DNA of 64,000 nt, from contig LR134495.1 in the NCBI GenBank assembly GCA_900638155.1, positions 806,001-870,000 of the forward strand. Reading direction: 5' to 3'. Within the stretch, counting starts at the first letter, position 1, and each line of letters starts with the position of its first letter. Origin of the DNA: Mannheimia haemolytica. GTDB taxonomy: Bacteria; Pseudomonadota; Gammaproteobacteria; Enterobacterales; Pasteurellaceae. Of the stretch, positions 54,893-63,541 are shown piece after piece. The position numbers were made by a program, and so were the translations under genes. Under the pieces are notes generated by a model. It had not been told where the DNA came from and made no database searches. It saw only the letters and a list, made by a program, of their open reading frames with translations.

Positions 54893-55399
54893 ATGTTGCG
54901 TAATTTTATTCTTTCTATTTTCTTTAAAAGCTTTAATGAAAAGTTACTGATTGATATCCGTAAAATGCATAAGTTTTTTAAACGTAAAGAAAGTAGTAAT
55001 AAATATATAAAGCCTTTTTATATACTATTAGTCAATCATTATCATAAAAAAATTTATTATAAATATGCATGCGATATTACACCTAGTTGTCAATTAGGAA
55101 ATATTGAATTTCGCCATCCTTTGGGTATTGTTATTGGTGGCAGTGCAGTTTTAAATGATGGTGTTATTATCCACCAAAATGTTACTTTCGGTGCTTTAAG
55201 GTTTAATCAAGAAAGGCGAGGTATAGATTGTAAACAAATAGTAGGTAAAAATACAATTATTTGTACAGGAGCAAAGGTCCTTGGTGATATCACTATCGGT
55301 GAAAATTGTATTATTGGAGCCAATGCAGTTGTAACTAAAAATGTGCCAGACAATTCTATTGTTGTTGGGTTTAATAAGATTCTTGAAAATAAGAGCTAA
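54893..55399 (+). CDS. Left-handed beta-helix acyltransferase (serine acetyltransferase-like)
   Basis: 168 residues. Hexapeptide repeats run through about 65-160 (IGGSAVLNDGVIIHQNVTFG, IVGKNTIICTGAKVLGDITI, GENCIIGANAVV). This is the pattern of CysE/WcaB-type O-acetyltransferases found in polysaccharide clusters. The N-terminal ~60 residues are basic and helical. It likely O-acetylates a sugar; acceptor unknown. It abuts wzz and is AT-rich compared with flanking core genes. Confidence 0.82.
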   Translation: MLRNFILSIFFKSFNEKLLIDIRKMHKFFKRKESSNKYIKPFYILLVNHYHKKIYYKYACDITPSCQLGNIEFRHPLGIVIGGSAVLNDGVIIHQNVTFGALRFNQERRGIDCKQIVGKNTIICTGAKVLGDITIGENCIIGANAVVTKNVPDNSIVVGFNKILENKS

Positions 55400-55414
55400 A
55401 AACGCACCAAATAT

Positions 55415-56359
55415 ATGAATTTAATTATCTGTTTAACACCTTTGCAAATGTTGATTGCTGAAACAATTATTAAGAAAAAACAACTTAAAAATAATATATT
55501 AGTTGTTATTGCTTATAATGATAATGATAAATTTCGTTACTATTATAATCGGTTAAGTTCGTTGTGTAATGCGTCTTACTTTTTCTTGATTGATAATTCT
55601 AGTCTATTTAATAGAATTAAAGCAATGGCAAGACTAAAATTATTTGTTTCATTGTTGAGTAAATATGATTTTTCCTCGTGCTATCTTGCAAGTATTGACT
55701 GTTCATATATTCAACTTATTACAAGCAGTATAGAATATCAGGAACTTTACACATTTGATGATGGAACAATTAATTTACTAGCAGATAGTTCTTATTACAG
55801 AGATAAATCTTATTCATTATTTGAGAAAGTTTTTAGGAGGATATTCGGAATAAAAGATACCGTATCGTTATATCGTAAAAATAGTATATTCCACTATACT
55901 ATTTTTAAAAATAATAGCAATATAATAGAGAATACGGAATTTATTCCATTTATTCAGCCTAATGTTATTCAATCATATAATGTAGATAAAGTAGTTAAGA
56001 TATTTGTTGGTCAACCATTATCTGAAATAAAAGTGGATAAGAATACAGTTATCTCTTTCTTAAAAGATGAGAAAATAGATTATTACTATCCACATCCTCG
56101 AGAGAAGGATTTTTTTGATAATGTTGAATATATCTACAGTAATAGAATTTTTGAAGACTATTTGGTTGAATATCTTGAATGTAATGTTAGTGCAGATATA
56201 AATGTTTATACTTTCTTTAGTACGGTCGTTATGAATATAAAGGATCTAAATAGAGTTAATGTAATTTCATTGTTTTCTAGTCAAGTACCTGATAGTTTTA
56301 TTGGTGTTTATAGGCTGTTTAGGGAAAATAATATTGAAATAAGGACGATAGATGAATAA
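55415..56359 (+). CDS. GT52-family glycosyltransferase, probable sialyltransferase
   Basis: 314 residues. It shows the GT52 (Lst/Lic3-type) pattern: LIICLTPLQMLIAETII at the N-terminus, a DDGTINLLA motif near 125, YYYPHPREKD near 228 and a SLFSSQ segment near 290. GT52 enzymes transfer N-acetylneuraminic acid from CMP-Neu5Ac to lipooligosaccharide or polysaccharide ends. No CMP-sialic acid synthesis gene is in the window, so donor and acceptor are inferred. It overlaps the next gene by 8 bp. Confidence 0.82.
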   Translation: MNLIICLTPLQMLIAETIIKKKQLKNNILVVIAYNDNDKFRYYYNRLSSLCNASYFFLIDNSSLFNRIKAMARLKLFVSLLSKYDFSSCYLASIDCSYIQLITSSIEYQELYTFDDGTINLLADSSYYRDKSYSLFEKVFRRIFGIKDTVSLYRKNSIFHYTIFKNNSNIIENTEFIPFIQPNVIQSYNVDKVVKIFVGQPLSEIKVDKNTVISFLKDEKIDYYYPHPREKDFFDNVEYIYSNRIFEDYLVEYLECNVSADINVYTFFSTVVMNIKDLNRVNVISLFSSQVPDSFIGVYRLFRENNIEIRTIDE

Positions 56360-57431
56360 TATAAAGAGTTACTTTATTTCATATTTGCTTTTTTTTCAGT
56401 TTGTTTCATATTTTCTGTATTTGAAGTTCGAAAATTATATATTTTTACTTTGCTATTTCTTTATAGGTTTCGCTAGTTTCTTTACTATAAGGAAAGTAAA
56501 TAAGACTATATTTCTGATGTCTATTTTTGTTGTTTCTATATTCTTGATTTTTTCTATGTCCTCAAGGGAGAATAGCTTCATTCTAAATGCTTATAATGTG
56601 CTATTAGGTGTTTTTGCATTTCTTTCCGCCTATGTTTTATATCTTTCTGATAGATTTTACAATTATATAAAAGTAATGTTTTGGGCTTATAGTCTAATGA
56701 TTTTATATTATTTTTACATGTTTGGTTTATCTGATCCTGATCTTTACAACAATATCTTTGTAAAAGGTAGTAGAAATTATGTTAGTGCAATATATATATT
56801 TCTTTTCTGCCTTCTGATATTGTCTTACGATAAGGATAATATTAAAGTACCTATTGTATATCCTATGGTGACTTTTTTAGGATGTATCATCTTGTATGGG
56901 CGAAGTGGGATTATAATCTCTTTTGTTATTATGATGTATTTATACTTTTTTAATAAGAGATATTTATTATTTAAGCTGGCTCTTATTATAGCAGTGATAT
57001 TCATAGTTGTTTTTAATCTAGAGCAAATAATGTCATTTTTTATTGAAAAAACAAGTTTCTCTTATGGGGTTGAGTCAGAAAGAACAGTTATGATCCAAGA
57101 GTATAAGAATGGTATCTTATATAGTTTGGATAATTTTATATTAGGATTTAAATTAGATGGATGCTGTGCTACTATTAAGCTTTTCGATAGTAATCCACAC
57201 AACTCATTTATTGCTGGACACATTAGATATGGGATTTTTCACCTGATTTTTATTTTAAGTGTCTTAACCTATATTTTGCTTTCAGGAAAATCATTGTATA
57301 TTTTTATATCTTTGGTTTATTTTTTTAGGCTATTCTTAGATCAGCTAGGATTGTTTTCTCCCCTAGATGTTATTTTATTTTATATTATTTTTTTAATTAA
57401 TGGTAATAAACGTGATAAAAGAATCGCATAG
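56352..57431 (+). CDS. wzy: Wzy-like polysaccharide polymerase
   Basis: 359 residues, very hydrophobic (about ten membrane segments) and AT-rich. The periplasmic-loop motif SNPHNSFIAGHIRYG (about 275-289) resembles the H/N loop typical of Wzy and WaaL proteins. With Wzz upstream and glycosyltransferases downstream, a repeat-unit polymerase is the best reading. It overlaps genes on both sides, so it is translated as part of a polycistron. Confidence 0.78.
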   Translation: MNNIKSYFISYLLFFQFVSYFLYLKFENYIFLLCYFFIGFASFFTIRKVNKTIFLMSIFVVSIFLIFSMSSRENSFILNAYNVLLGVFAFLSAYVLYLSDRFYNYIKVMFWAYSLMILYYFYMFGLSDPDLYNNIFVKGSRNYVSAIYIFLFCLLILSYDKDNIKVPIVYPMVTFLGCIILYGRSGIIISFVIMMYLYFFNKRYLLFKLALIIAVIFIVVFNLEQIMSFFIEKTSFSYGVESERTVMIQEYKNGILYSLDNFILGFKLDGCCATIKLFDSNPHNSFIAGHIRYGIFHLIFILSVLTYILLSGKSLYIFISLVYFFRLFLDQLGLFSPLDVILFYIIFLINGNKRDKRIA

Positions 57432-58281
57432 TGAAAAGTCTGCTATTTTAGTTGTTTGTCATAAGCCAATACCGTATGTTGCAAAATTAGCAAATAGTGA
57501 GATTAATTCTAATTTTTATATCCATGTAGATAGAAAGGCAGATATTGATATAATTAAAAAAGATTTTGCACCTAACTTAGAAAATGTATTTTGGTTGGAA
57601 AAACGCGTTGATGTGAATTGGGGTGGTTTTAGTATAGTTCAATCAATACTATCTCTGATGAGGGTTGCTTTAGAGAATAAGGAGAACTTACACTTCCATC
57701 TTATTTCTGGCAATTGTATTTTTCTTGATGATATTACTTTAATTGAAAAAAGGATGAAGAGTTATCCCGAAAGTAGCATTTTTTTAGAATTGAGTTCCTC
57801 ATTAAGACGTAGGTATAGGCTTCGATTTAATGCACCACATGCTGATACTAAATATCAGCGGAGTATTATTGGACGATTATTAACGAAGTGTTTCCAGCTC
57901 ATAGATAAGTTAGTTTACCCAAGAAATGAACTTATTAAATTAGCTCCTTTTGGAAATATGTGGTTTTCTGCAAATATAGAAGGAATGAAACAATTATTAT
58001 CTATAGTAACAGAAGATGAAGAAACCTATTTTAGTCATAAGTTAGTCCCTGATGAGCATTTTTTCCAATATCTAATATTAAAAAATGGTTTGCAGGATAC
58101 TGTTTATGATAATAAGCGTTATATTAAATTTATTGGGAGTGCGAACCACCCAGAAAATCTGAATTATGGAGAGTTAGTCAGTTTAGAACGTTCTAAATAT
58201 TGGATTGCTCGTAAGGTTTCCTCTGGTATTGCATTAAATTATTTAGAAAATATTAAAAAAGATTGCGGTAGTGAGTATTAA
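57400..58281 (+). CDS. GT14-family glycosyltransferase (beta-1,6-GlcNAc-transferase-like)
   Basis: 293 residues. GT14/core-2-branching features: AILVVCHKP at the start, FYIHVDRKAD, VNWGGFSIVQSIL, HFHLISGNCIFL and VPDEHFFQYL. It is expected to transfer a GlcNAc or related sugar to the growing repeat unit at the inner membrane. It overlaps wzy by 32 bp; a GTG at 57412 is an alternative start. Confidence 0.82.
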   Translation: MVINVIKESHSEKSAILVVCHKPIPYVAKLANSEINSNFYIHVDRKADIDIIKKDFAPNLENVFWLEKRVDVNWGGFSIVQSILSLMRVALENKENLHFHLISGNCIFLDDITLIEKRMKSYPESSIFLELSSSLRRRYRLRFNAPHADTKYQRSIIGRLLTKCFQLIDKLVYPRNELIKLAPFGNMWFSANIEGMKQLLSIVTEDEETYFSHKLVPDEHFFQYLILKNGLQDTVYDNKRYIKFIGSANHPENLNYGELVSLERSKYWIARKVSSGIALNYLENIKKDCGSEY

Positions 58282-59086
58282 ATTCTCAGTGTTAATGTCC
58301 TTATATTTTAAGGAAAAAGAAGATTATTTATTATCTTGTTTGGAAAGTCTCAAACAACAAACTTGTCAGGCAAATGAAATTGTTCTAGTTTTTGATGGCG
58401 AGGTATCAGAAACTCTAGAAAGTATAGTGCAAAATTTTGCAGAGAAACTACCGCTTGTTATCGTACGCCTACCTCAAAATGTAGGGTTAGGAAGAGCATT
58501 AAATGAAGGGCTGAAGCATTGCGCTAATGAGTGGGTATTTAGAATGGATACTGATGATATTTGTTTACCTACTAGATTTGAAAAGCAAATTAATTTTATT
58601 TATCAAAACCCAAATGTGGTTTTACTAAGTAGTCAAGTAGAAGAGTTTGATGAAACTATGATGGAGTCTATTGGCATAAAACAAGTGCCGATTAATGATA
58701 ATGAAATTCGTGTTTCAGCATTACTTAGAAATCCTTTTAATCATATGGCAGTAGCCTATAAAAAATCTGTGATTGAGCAGGTTGGAGGTTATCAGCACCA
58801 TCTTTATATGGAAGATTACAACTTATGGTTACGAGTTATTGCACAGGAATATGAGGTATATAATTTACCAGATGTGCTTGTTAATGTGCGCTCAGGTTCT
58901 GCAATGTACGCTCGGCGTAAAGGGTGGGAATATATTAAGAGTGAGTATCAATTAGCAAAATTGAAAAAAGAGTTGGGATTACAATCACTGATCTCATCAA
59001 GTATGTTTTTTATACTTAGAGCCTTGCCTCGGTTACTGCCTACATCTCTTTTAGGTAGACTTTATAAGAAATTAAGAAAAGGATAA
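58271..59086 (+). CDS. GT2-family glycosyltransferase (AmsE-like)
   Basis: 271 residues from a GTG start overlapping the previous gene. The GT-A fold N-terminus (SVLMSLYFKEKEDYLLSCLE) is followed by a DXD-like MDTDD motif at about 97 and a YMEDYNLWLR acceptor-site motif, as in AmsE/WfgS-type enzymes. It contains an Apl-type uptake signal (ACCGCTTGT near 58450), the first one after about 53.2 kb. Sugar specificity unknown. Confidence 0.87.
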   Translation: MSIKFSVLMSLYFKEKEDYLLSCLESLKQQTCQANEIVLVFDGEVSETLESIVQNFAEKLPLVIVRLPQNVGLGRALNEGLKHCANEWVFRMDTDDICLPTRFEKQINFIYQNPNVVLLSSQVEEFDETMMESIGIKQVPINDNEIRVSALLRNPFNHMAVAYKKSVIEQVGGYQHHLYMEDYNLWLRVIAQEYEVYNLPDVLVNVRSGSAMYARRKGWEYIKSEYQLAKLKKELGLQSLISSSMFFILRALPRLLPTSLLGRLYKKLRKG

Positions 59087-59089
59087 ATT

Positions 59090-60361
59090 ATGAGTATTCA
59101 GCAAAAGAAAAGACACTCTCGTTGGTATGAACGTATCTTTTTTAGTACAACTGTTCAAAGCATTTTGGGCGTTATGTTCTCAAGTGTCTTACCCGCTATC
59201 TATTTTTGGGGAGAGAAATTTAATTCTATTGAAACTCGTTCTAATACGATTATAGCGACTTCTCTTGCCTTTGTAATGATAGCTATCAGCTTAAGAGTGT
59301 TAATGAAATATCCAGGTAATAAGTCAGCAAGTTTTGTCTTCTCAACAGTTATTTCTTGGTATGCGGTTTTATTAATCGTGTTAACGATATTTAGATTGGA
59401 TTATTCTAATACATTGCTAGGTACGAGCTTTATACTCACAATTCTATTTTGTTTTATTGGTTATTTTCTTTCGAGAAGTTGGATTATTCCTAAAATCGCT
59501 TTGGTTCCATTTGGAAGAGCTATCAATTTGAACCGAATTCAGAATGTAGAGTGGATTGAATTAAGTGAACCAATATTGGGGGAAAAGAGAATTAACTCTA
59601 TTGCGGTAGATTTACACTATCCTGATTTGCCCGCAGAATGGCATAAATTTTTAGCGAAATGTACATTGAATGGTATTCCTGTATATAACGTTCGCCAGCT
59701 TGAGGAGTCTTTAACCGGACGTGTAAAAATTCGCCATATGTATGAAAATGACTTAGGTTCATTACTTCCTTCTCCAATTTACTCATTAGTGAAGCGTATC
59801 ATTGATATTACATTGATTGTTGCTACGTTTCCCATTACTTTACCTATTATGGCAATCACTGCTATTGCTATTCGCTTAGAAAGTGAAGGTGGAGCAATGT
59901 TTATTCAAAAGCGCGTTGGGCAAGGTGGAAAGGAGTTTAATATTTATAAATTTCGTAGTATGTGTAAAGACTCCGAAAAAGATGGTGCTAAATTTGCACA
60001 AAGTGGCGATATGCGTGTAACTCGTATTGGTAAATTTATTCGCAAAACCCGTATTGATGAGCTGCCTCAATTTTTCAATGTACTAAAAGGCGATATGAGT
60101 TTAATAGGCCCTCGTCCAGAACAGAAAGCCTTTGTAGATAAATTTGAAGAGGAAATTCCATTCTATAATTATCGTCATATCGTTAAACCAGGTATTTCCG
60201 GTTGGGCTCAGGTCGTCCATGGTTATGCAGCAGATGTTGATGATACAAAAGTAAAAGTAGAACATGACTTCTACTATATTAAGCATTTTTCTTTATGGCT
60301 TGATATTTTAATTATTTTTAAAACATTGAAAACAATGCTGACTGGATTTGGGGCAAGATAA
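59090..60361 (+). CDS. Initiating sugar-phosphate transferase (WbaP/WcaJ-type)
   Basis: 423 residues. Four hydrophobic segments in the first ~130 residues and a central cytoplasmic region are followed by a membrane-anchored catalytic bacterial_transf domain (about 225-423) with FIQKRVGQGGKEFNIYKFRS, TRIDELPQFFNVLKGDMSLI and GPRPE motifs. It links a sugar-1-phosphate to undecaprenyl phosphate, starting each repeat unit. AGGA lies before the ATG. Galactose or another hexose is possible. Confidence 0.92.
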   Translation: MSIQQKKRHSRWYERIFFSTTVQSILGVMFSSVLPAIYFWGEKFNSIETRSNTIIATSLAFVMIAISLRVLMKYPGNKSASFVFSTVISWYAVLLIVLTIFRLDYSNTLLGTSFILTILFCFIGYFLSRSWIIPKIALVPFGRAINLNRIQNVEWIELSEPILGEKRINSIAVDLHYPDLPAEWHKFLAKCTLNGIPVYNVRQLEESLTGRVKIRHMYENDLGSLLPSPIYSLVKRIIDITLIVATFPITLPIMAITAIAIRLESEGGAMFIQKRVGQGGKEFNIYKFRSMCKDSEKDGAKFAQSGDMRVTRIGKFIRKTRIDELPQFFNVLKGDMSLIGPRPEQKAFVDKFEEEIPFYNYRHIVKPGISGWAQVVHGYAADVDDTKVKVEHDFYYIKHFSLWLDILIIFKTLKTMLTGFGAR

Positions 60362-60381
60362 TAAATTAGAGAGTGAATAGC

Positions 60382-60963
60382 ATGCTTGAGAAAATAGAAA
60401 AACTTATTGATGAAATCAACAAGTTGCACTTAGCTTTTTCGAAAGACTACTTTGAAACAGGTAAGATTGAAAAAGTGAATCTTAAGCATACTTTTGCCAA
60501 AGTGCCTACGCCACATATTTTAGCTTATCGTCTTAATTTACATGAATCTATTAATGATTATTTATATCGTGCAGATTTAGAGGGAATTTCTTATTTTTAC
60601 CGAGTAAAAACCTCAGAATCGATTTTAGATAAAATCGAGCGTTTTAAACAGCGTAGTGAAGGTTATCCAGTAAATAGCATTCTCAACGATATTTTTGGGG
60701 CTCGTATTATTGTTTCTAGTGAAGTGATTCAGCAAGTAATGGAGTCATTAGATTATTGGCAAGAAAAATATGGACTAAAAAATTGGTATTTGAGAGATAA
60801 AGATGAATATGTGGGTATTCATATTTATTTTAAGAATTCAAGTAACTTTTATTATCCTTGGGAATTGCAAATTTGGGATAAAAAAGATGCTGAAAAGAAT
60901 ATTCAAAGCCATATTAAATACAAACGAAATTTCGTGAATCAAATTTCATATTCACCTTTATGA
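60382..60963 (+). CDS. Small RelA/SpoT-domain protein inside the polysaccharide operon
   Basis: 193 residues from the ATG at 60382 with GAGAG about 8 nt upstream. Pattern of the RelA_SpoT synthetase domain: R74-V-K76-x3-S80-I81-x2-K84 ([17 protein letters not shown]), D103-x2-G106-x-R108 ([10 protein letters not shown]), Y143-V-G-I-H147 in place of the usual GYRSxH, E161-L-Q163-I-W in place of ExQIR, and SHIKYK (177) near the C-terminus. There is no HD hydrolase, TGS or ACT domain. The catalytic Asp and Glu equivalents remain, while two nucleotide-contact positions differ. It overlaps rmlB by 4 bp. Activity unknown. Confidence 0.8.
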   Translation: MLEKIEKLIDEINKLHLAFSKDYFETGKIEKVNLKHTFAKVPTPHILAYRLNLHESINDYLYRADLEGISYFYRVKTSESILDKIERFKQRSEGYPVNSILNDIFGARIIVSSEVIQQVMESLDYWQEKYGLKNWYLRDKDEYVGIHIYFKNSSNFYYPWELQIWDKKDAEKNIQSHIKYKRNFVNQISYSPL

Positions 60964-61967
60964 TCATCCTCATCACTGGCGGAGCCGGTTTTATCGGATC
61001 TGCATTAGTTCGCTATCTGATTGAACATACTCCACACACAGTTATCAATGTGGATAAGCTCACCTATGCGGGAAATTTAGCCTCATTGGAGAGTGTCGCA
61101 CGTCACGAACGCTACCATTTTGAAAAAGCAGATATTTGTGGAAGCGGTCAAATTTCTGAGATTTTTGGCAAATATCAGCCTGATGCGGTGATGCATTTAG
61201 CCGCGGAAAGCCATGTAGATCGATCTATTTCTGGGGCAGCAGATTTTATTCAAACCAATATTGTCGGCACTTATACTTTATTAGAAGCAGCGAGAGCTTA
61301 TTGGGATACACTGCCTGAACCCCAAAAATCGGCGTTTCGCTTTCTGCATATCTCGACAGACGAGGTCTATGGTGATTTAGCCGAAAGCGAGGGATTATTT
61401 ACCGAGAAAGCTCCTTATAATCCAAGTAGTCCCTATTCGGCCTCTAAAGCTGCCAGTGATCATCTGGCTCGGGCTTGGCATCGCACCTACGGTTTACCGA
61501 CTATTATCACCAACTGTTCCAATAATTATGGGGCATATCAATACCCCGAAAAACTGATTCCGTTAATGATTTTAAATGCCTTAGAAGGTAAAGCCCTACC
61601 TGTTTACGGTAACGGCTTGCAGGTCAGAGATTGGTTGTTTGTGGAAGATCATATTCACGCCCTCTATTTGGTGTTGCAAAAAGGGAAAATCGGCGAAACC
61701 TACAATATTGGCGGGCATAATGAAAAGACCAATATCGAAGTGGTTCGTTCTATCTGTTCTATTTTGCAAGAAATGGTGCCAAATAACCCGCTTGTTGTAG
61801 GGCAATATGCTGATTTAATTACTTATGTGCAAGATCGCCCTGGCCACGATTTCCGCTATGCAATTGATACTTCAAAAATCGAAAAGGAACTCGGCTGGAA
61901 ACCGAAAGAAACTTTTGAAAGTGGCCTGCGTAAAACAGTGGAATGGTATTTGGCTAATCGGAATTAG
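60960..61967 (+). CDS. rfbB: dTDP-glucose 4,6-dehydratase
   Basis: 335 residues. The NAD-binding [13 protein letters not shown], catalytic STDEVYGDL (Thr-Asp-Glu) and [10 protein letters not shown] (Tyr-x3-Lys) motifs are intact. It makes dTDP-4-keto-6-deoxyglucose, a precursor for rhamnose and several amino or deoxy sugars. rmlA, rmlC and rmlD are not here, so the end product depends on genes elsewhere (an RffG role is equally possible). Its ATG overlaps the stop of the RelA/SpoT-like gene (ATGA). Confidence 0.94.
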   Translation: MIILITGGAGFIGSALVRYLIEHTPHTVINVDKLTYAGNLASLESVARHERYHFEKADICGSGQISEIFGKYQPDAVMHLAAESHVDRSISGAADFIQTNIVGTYTLLEAARAYWDTLPEPQKSAFRFLHISTDEVYGDLAESEGLFTEKAPYNPSSPYSASKAASDHLARAWHRTYGLPTIITNCSNNYGAYQYPEKLIPLMILNALEGKALPVYGNGLQVRDWLFVEDHIHALYLVLQKGKIGETYNIGGHNEKTNIEVVRSICSILQEMVPNNPLVVGQYADLITYVQDRPGHDFRYAIDTSKIEKELGWKPKETFESGLRKTVEWYLANRN

Positions 61968-62099
61968 TAGTAAGAAGCAGAAAAAGAGGACATATTCCGG
62001 CATTTATCCTGTGGTGGAAGATGAAGTTGCCACCTCGGTTATATTCCCAACTCTCAGTTTCTCAACGGAAAATTTATATGATTTATATAGTATTCAGAA

Positions 62100-62132
62100 T
62101 AAAAAGGCAGAAATAAATATTTCCGCCTTTCT
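62100..62132. terminator. Bidirectional terminator between rmlB and the waaL-like gene
   Basis: AAAGGC-A-GAAAT / ATTTC-C-GCCTTT (62102-62113 and 62118-62129) with one mismatch and flanking A/T runs. The sequence 61968-62099 before it holds no supported gene. Confidence 0.75.
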
Positions 62133-62144
62133 TCTATTGTTTTA

Positions 62145-63401
62145 TCATATTCTCTCTTCGTTCTGCTTGACTAAATGGTAGAGTAAAATTAACACAAAGA
62201 AATAGAATAATGAGCCTGAATTATGGGCTAAAAATGATTGGCTTAGGAAAAAGAATGAATGCGAAATAATATGTACAACGCCTAATATCGCCATACATTT
62301 TACCTCTCTATTTTCTGCCTTTAATCGTCTGGCAAAAATAAAAAATGGAATAATTAAAATAGCCATTAGTGCCATGAAACCAACTACACCTCTTTTCACA
62401 AAGGCTTCTAGATATTGGTTGTGTAAGCTATTAAATCTAAGCGTTGTTTTTGCCATTTGTTTTGTTTCAATCTGTTTCTTTTTGAATGTTTCATAGCCTG
62501 TGCTACCGTGTCCTAATAGCGGTTTTTCACGGATTCCGATAAGCGCATTTTCCCACATATCAAAACGAGCTCCCAGAGATGAATGTCTATTTCCTTTTTC
62601 TAAAAATACGATAATATCATTCTTAGCTGCATTATATCGTTTTTGTATGCCAAATTCTGGTTTGGAGATAAAAAATGAGAGTGAAGATATAAGTGCTAAT
62701 AGAATCAGGAAAATAGCTTTCTTATTTAGCTGTCTTAAATTTAAAAATAGGATAAATAAGAAAGCAAATGGGAATGCAAGCCAGCCGCCTCTTGCTCCTG
62801 TTAGAATACTGGCAAATAACCCAAACATGGCAAAAACCAGGTAGGCAATGCCAGTTTTAATTCTTTTTTTTGAAAGCCAATAAAAGGCAATTGCTATACT
62901 AAATAGTGATAATAATATTGCTATGTTCCCCGATTGAATACGCATTATTTCAGGGAAAGGAAATTTAAGATTTAATATAAACCTCTGATATATTGCTATA
63001 CAACCAGCTACCAACGCTCCAATCGGTATAAAGTGCAATACAGTTTCTTTTTTAATCGGATAAAGTTTAAAGAAAAAAATCAGAGGGATAAGCAGTAAGA
63101 TTCTGCTAGGGTTATCAATTTCACGAATGCTATCGCCATTAAAAATAGCAGACATTGCAAACGTTAGAAAATAGCCAATAAGCGAGAAAATAAAAAATTT
63201 ATCCTCTTTATCAAGTAACCACTTTTGTTTTAATTTGAAACGATAAAATAAGAAACTAAGTGTAGCGATAATACCTAACGCCATTGGCACATAACTATAA
63301 CCTTTCTTAAAGGTTAAAACAGTGATAAAAAATGTGGCGACTAGTATATTACAGAAAAGAGCAATATGTGAGTTGTCTATTTTTTTGAAGTTAAGGTGCA
63401 T
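62145..63401 (-). CDS. O-antigen ligase (WaaL) family membrane protein
   Basis: 418 residues from the ATG at 63401, with AGGA 7 nt upstream; an ATG 6 nt earlier has no room for an RBS. About ten to twelve membrane segments. The Wzy_C-type periplasmic region has GARFDMWENALIGIREKPLLGHG followed by RFNSLHNQYLEAFVKRGVVG with the conserved histidine loop. It likely transfers finished polymer from the lipid carrier to lipid A-core. It is convergent with the polysaccharide operon. Confidence 0.85.
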   Translation of the reverse strand: MHLNFKKIDNSHIALFCNILVATFFITVLTFKKGYSYVPMALGIIATLSFLFYRFKLKQKWLLDKEDKFFIFSLIGYFLTFAMSAIFNGDSIREIDNPSRILLLIPLIFFFKLYPIKKETVLHFIPIGALVAGCIAIYQRFILNLKFPFPEIMRIQSGNIAILLSLFSIAIAFYWLSKKRIKTGIAYLVFAMFGLFASILTGARGGWLAFPFAFLFILFLNLRQLNKKAIFLILLALISSLSFFISKPEFGIQKRYNAAKNDIIVFLEKGNRHSSLGARFDMWENALIGIREKPLLGHGSTGYETFKKKQIETKQMAKTTLRFNSLHNQYLEAFVKRGVVGFMALMAILIIPFFIFARRLKAENREVKCMAILGVVHIISHSFFFLSQSFLAHNSGSLFYFFVLILLYHLVKQNEERI

Positions 63402-63541
63402 CGACATATCCTAAAACAATGAAAATTGCTGTCATTTTATACTAAGGGTATAAAGGTTATCTATCTCTTTTTAGCAAAGTTTTGTTGAATTTGAGGGATT
63501 ATTCGGCATAATATCTTTATATGTTTGATAAAGGAGGAGAT

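Noticed and set aside
61968..62099. Possible gene remnant between rmlB and the waaL-like gene
   Set aside because: Reading all frames gives only short peptides that I cannot match to any family; the stretch is too short to call a pseudogene.
61825..62181. Overlapping plus-strand ORF of 118 codons at the end of rmlB
   Set aside because: More than a third lies inside rmlB in another frame and it runs over the bidirectional terminator. I see no family resemblance or RBS.
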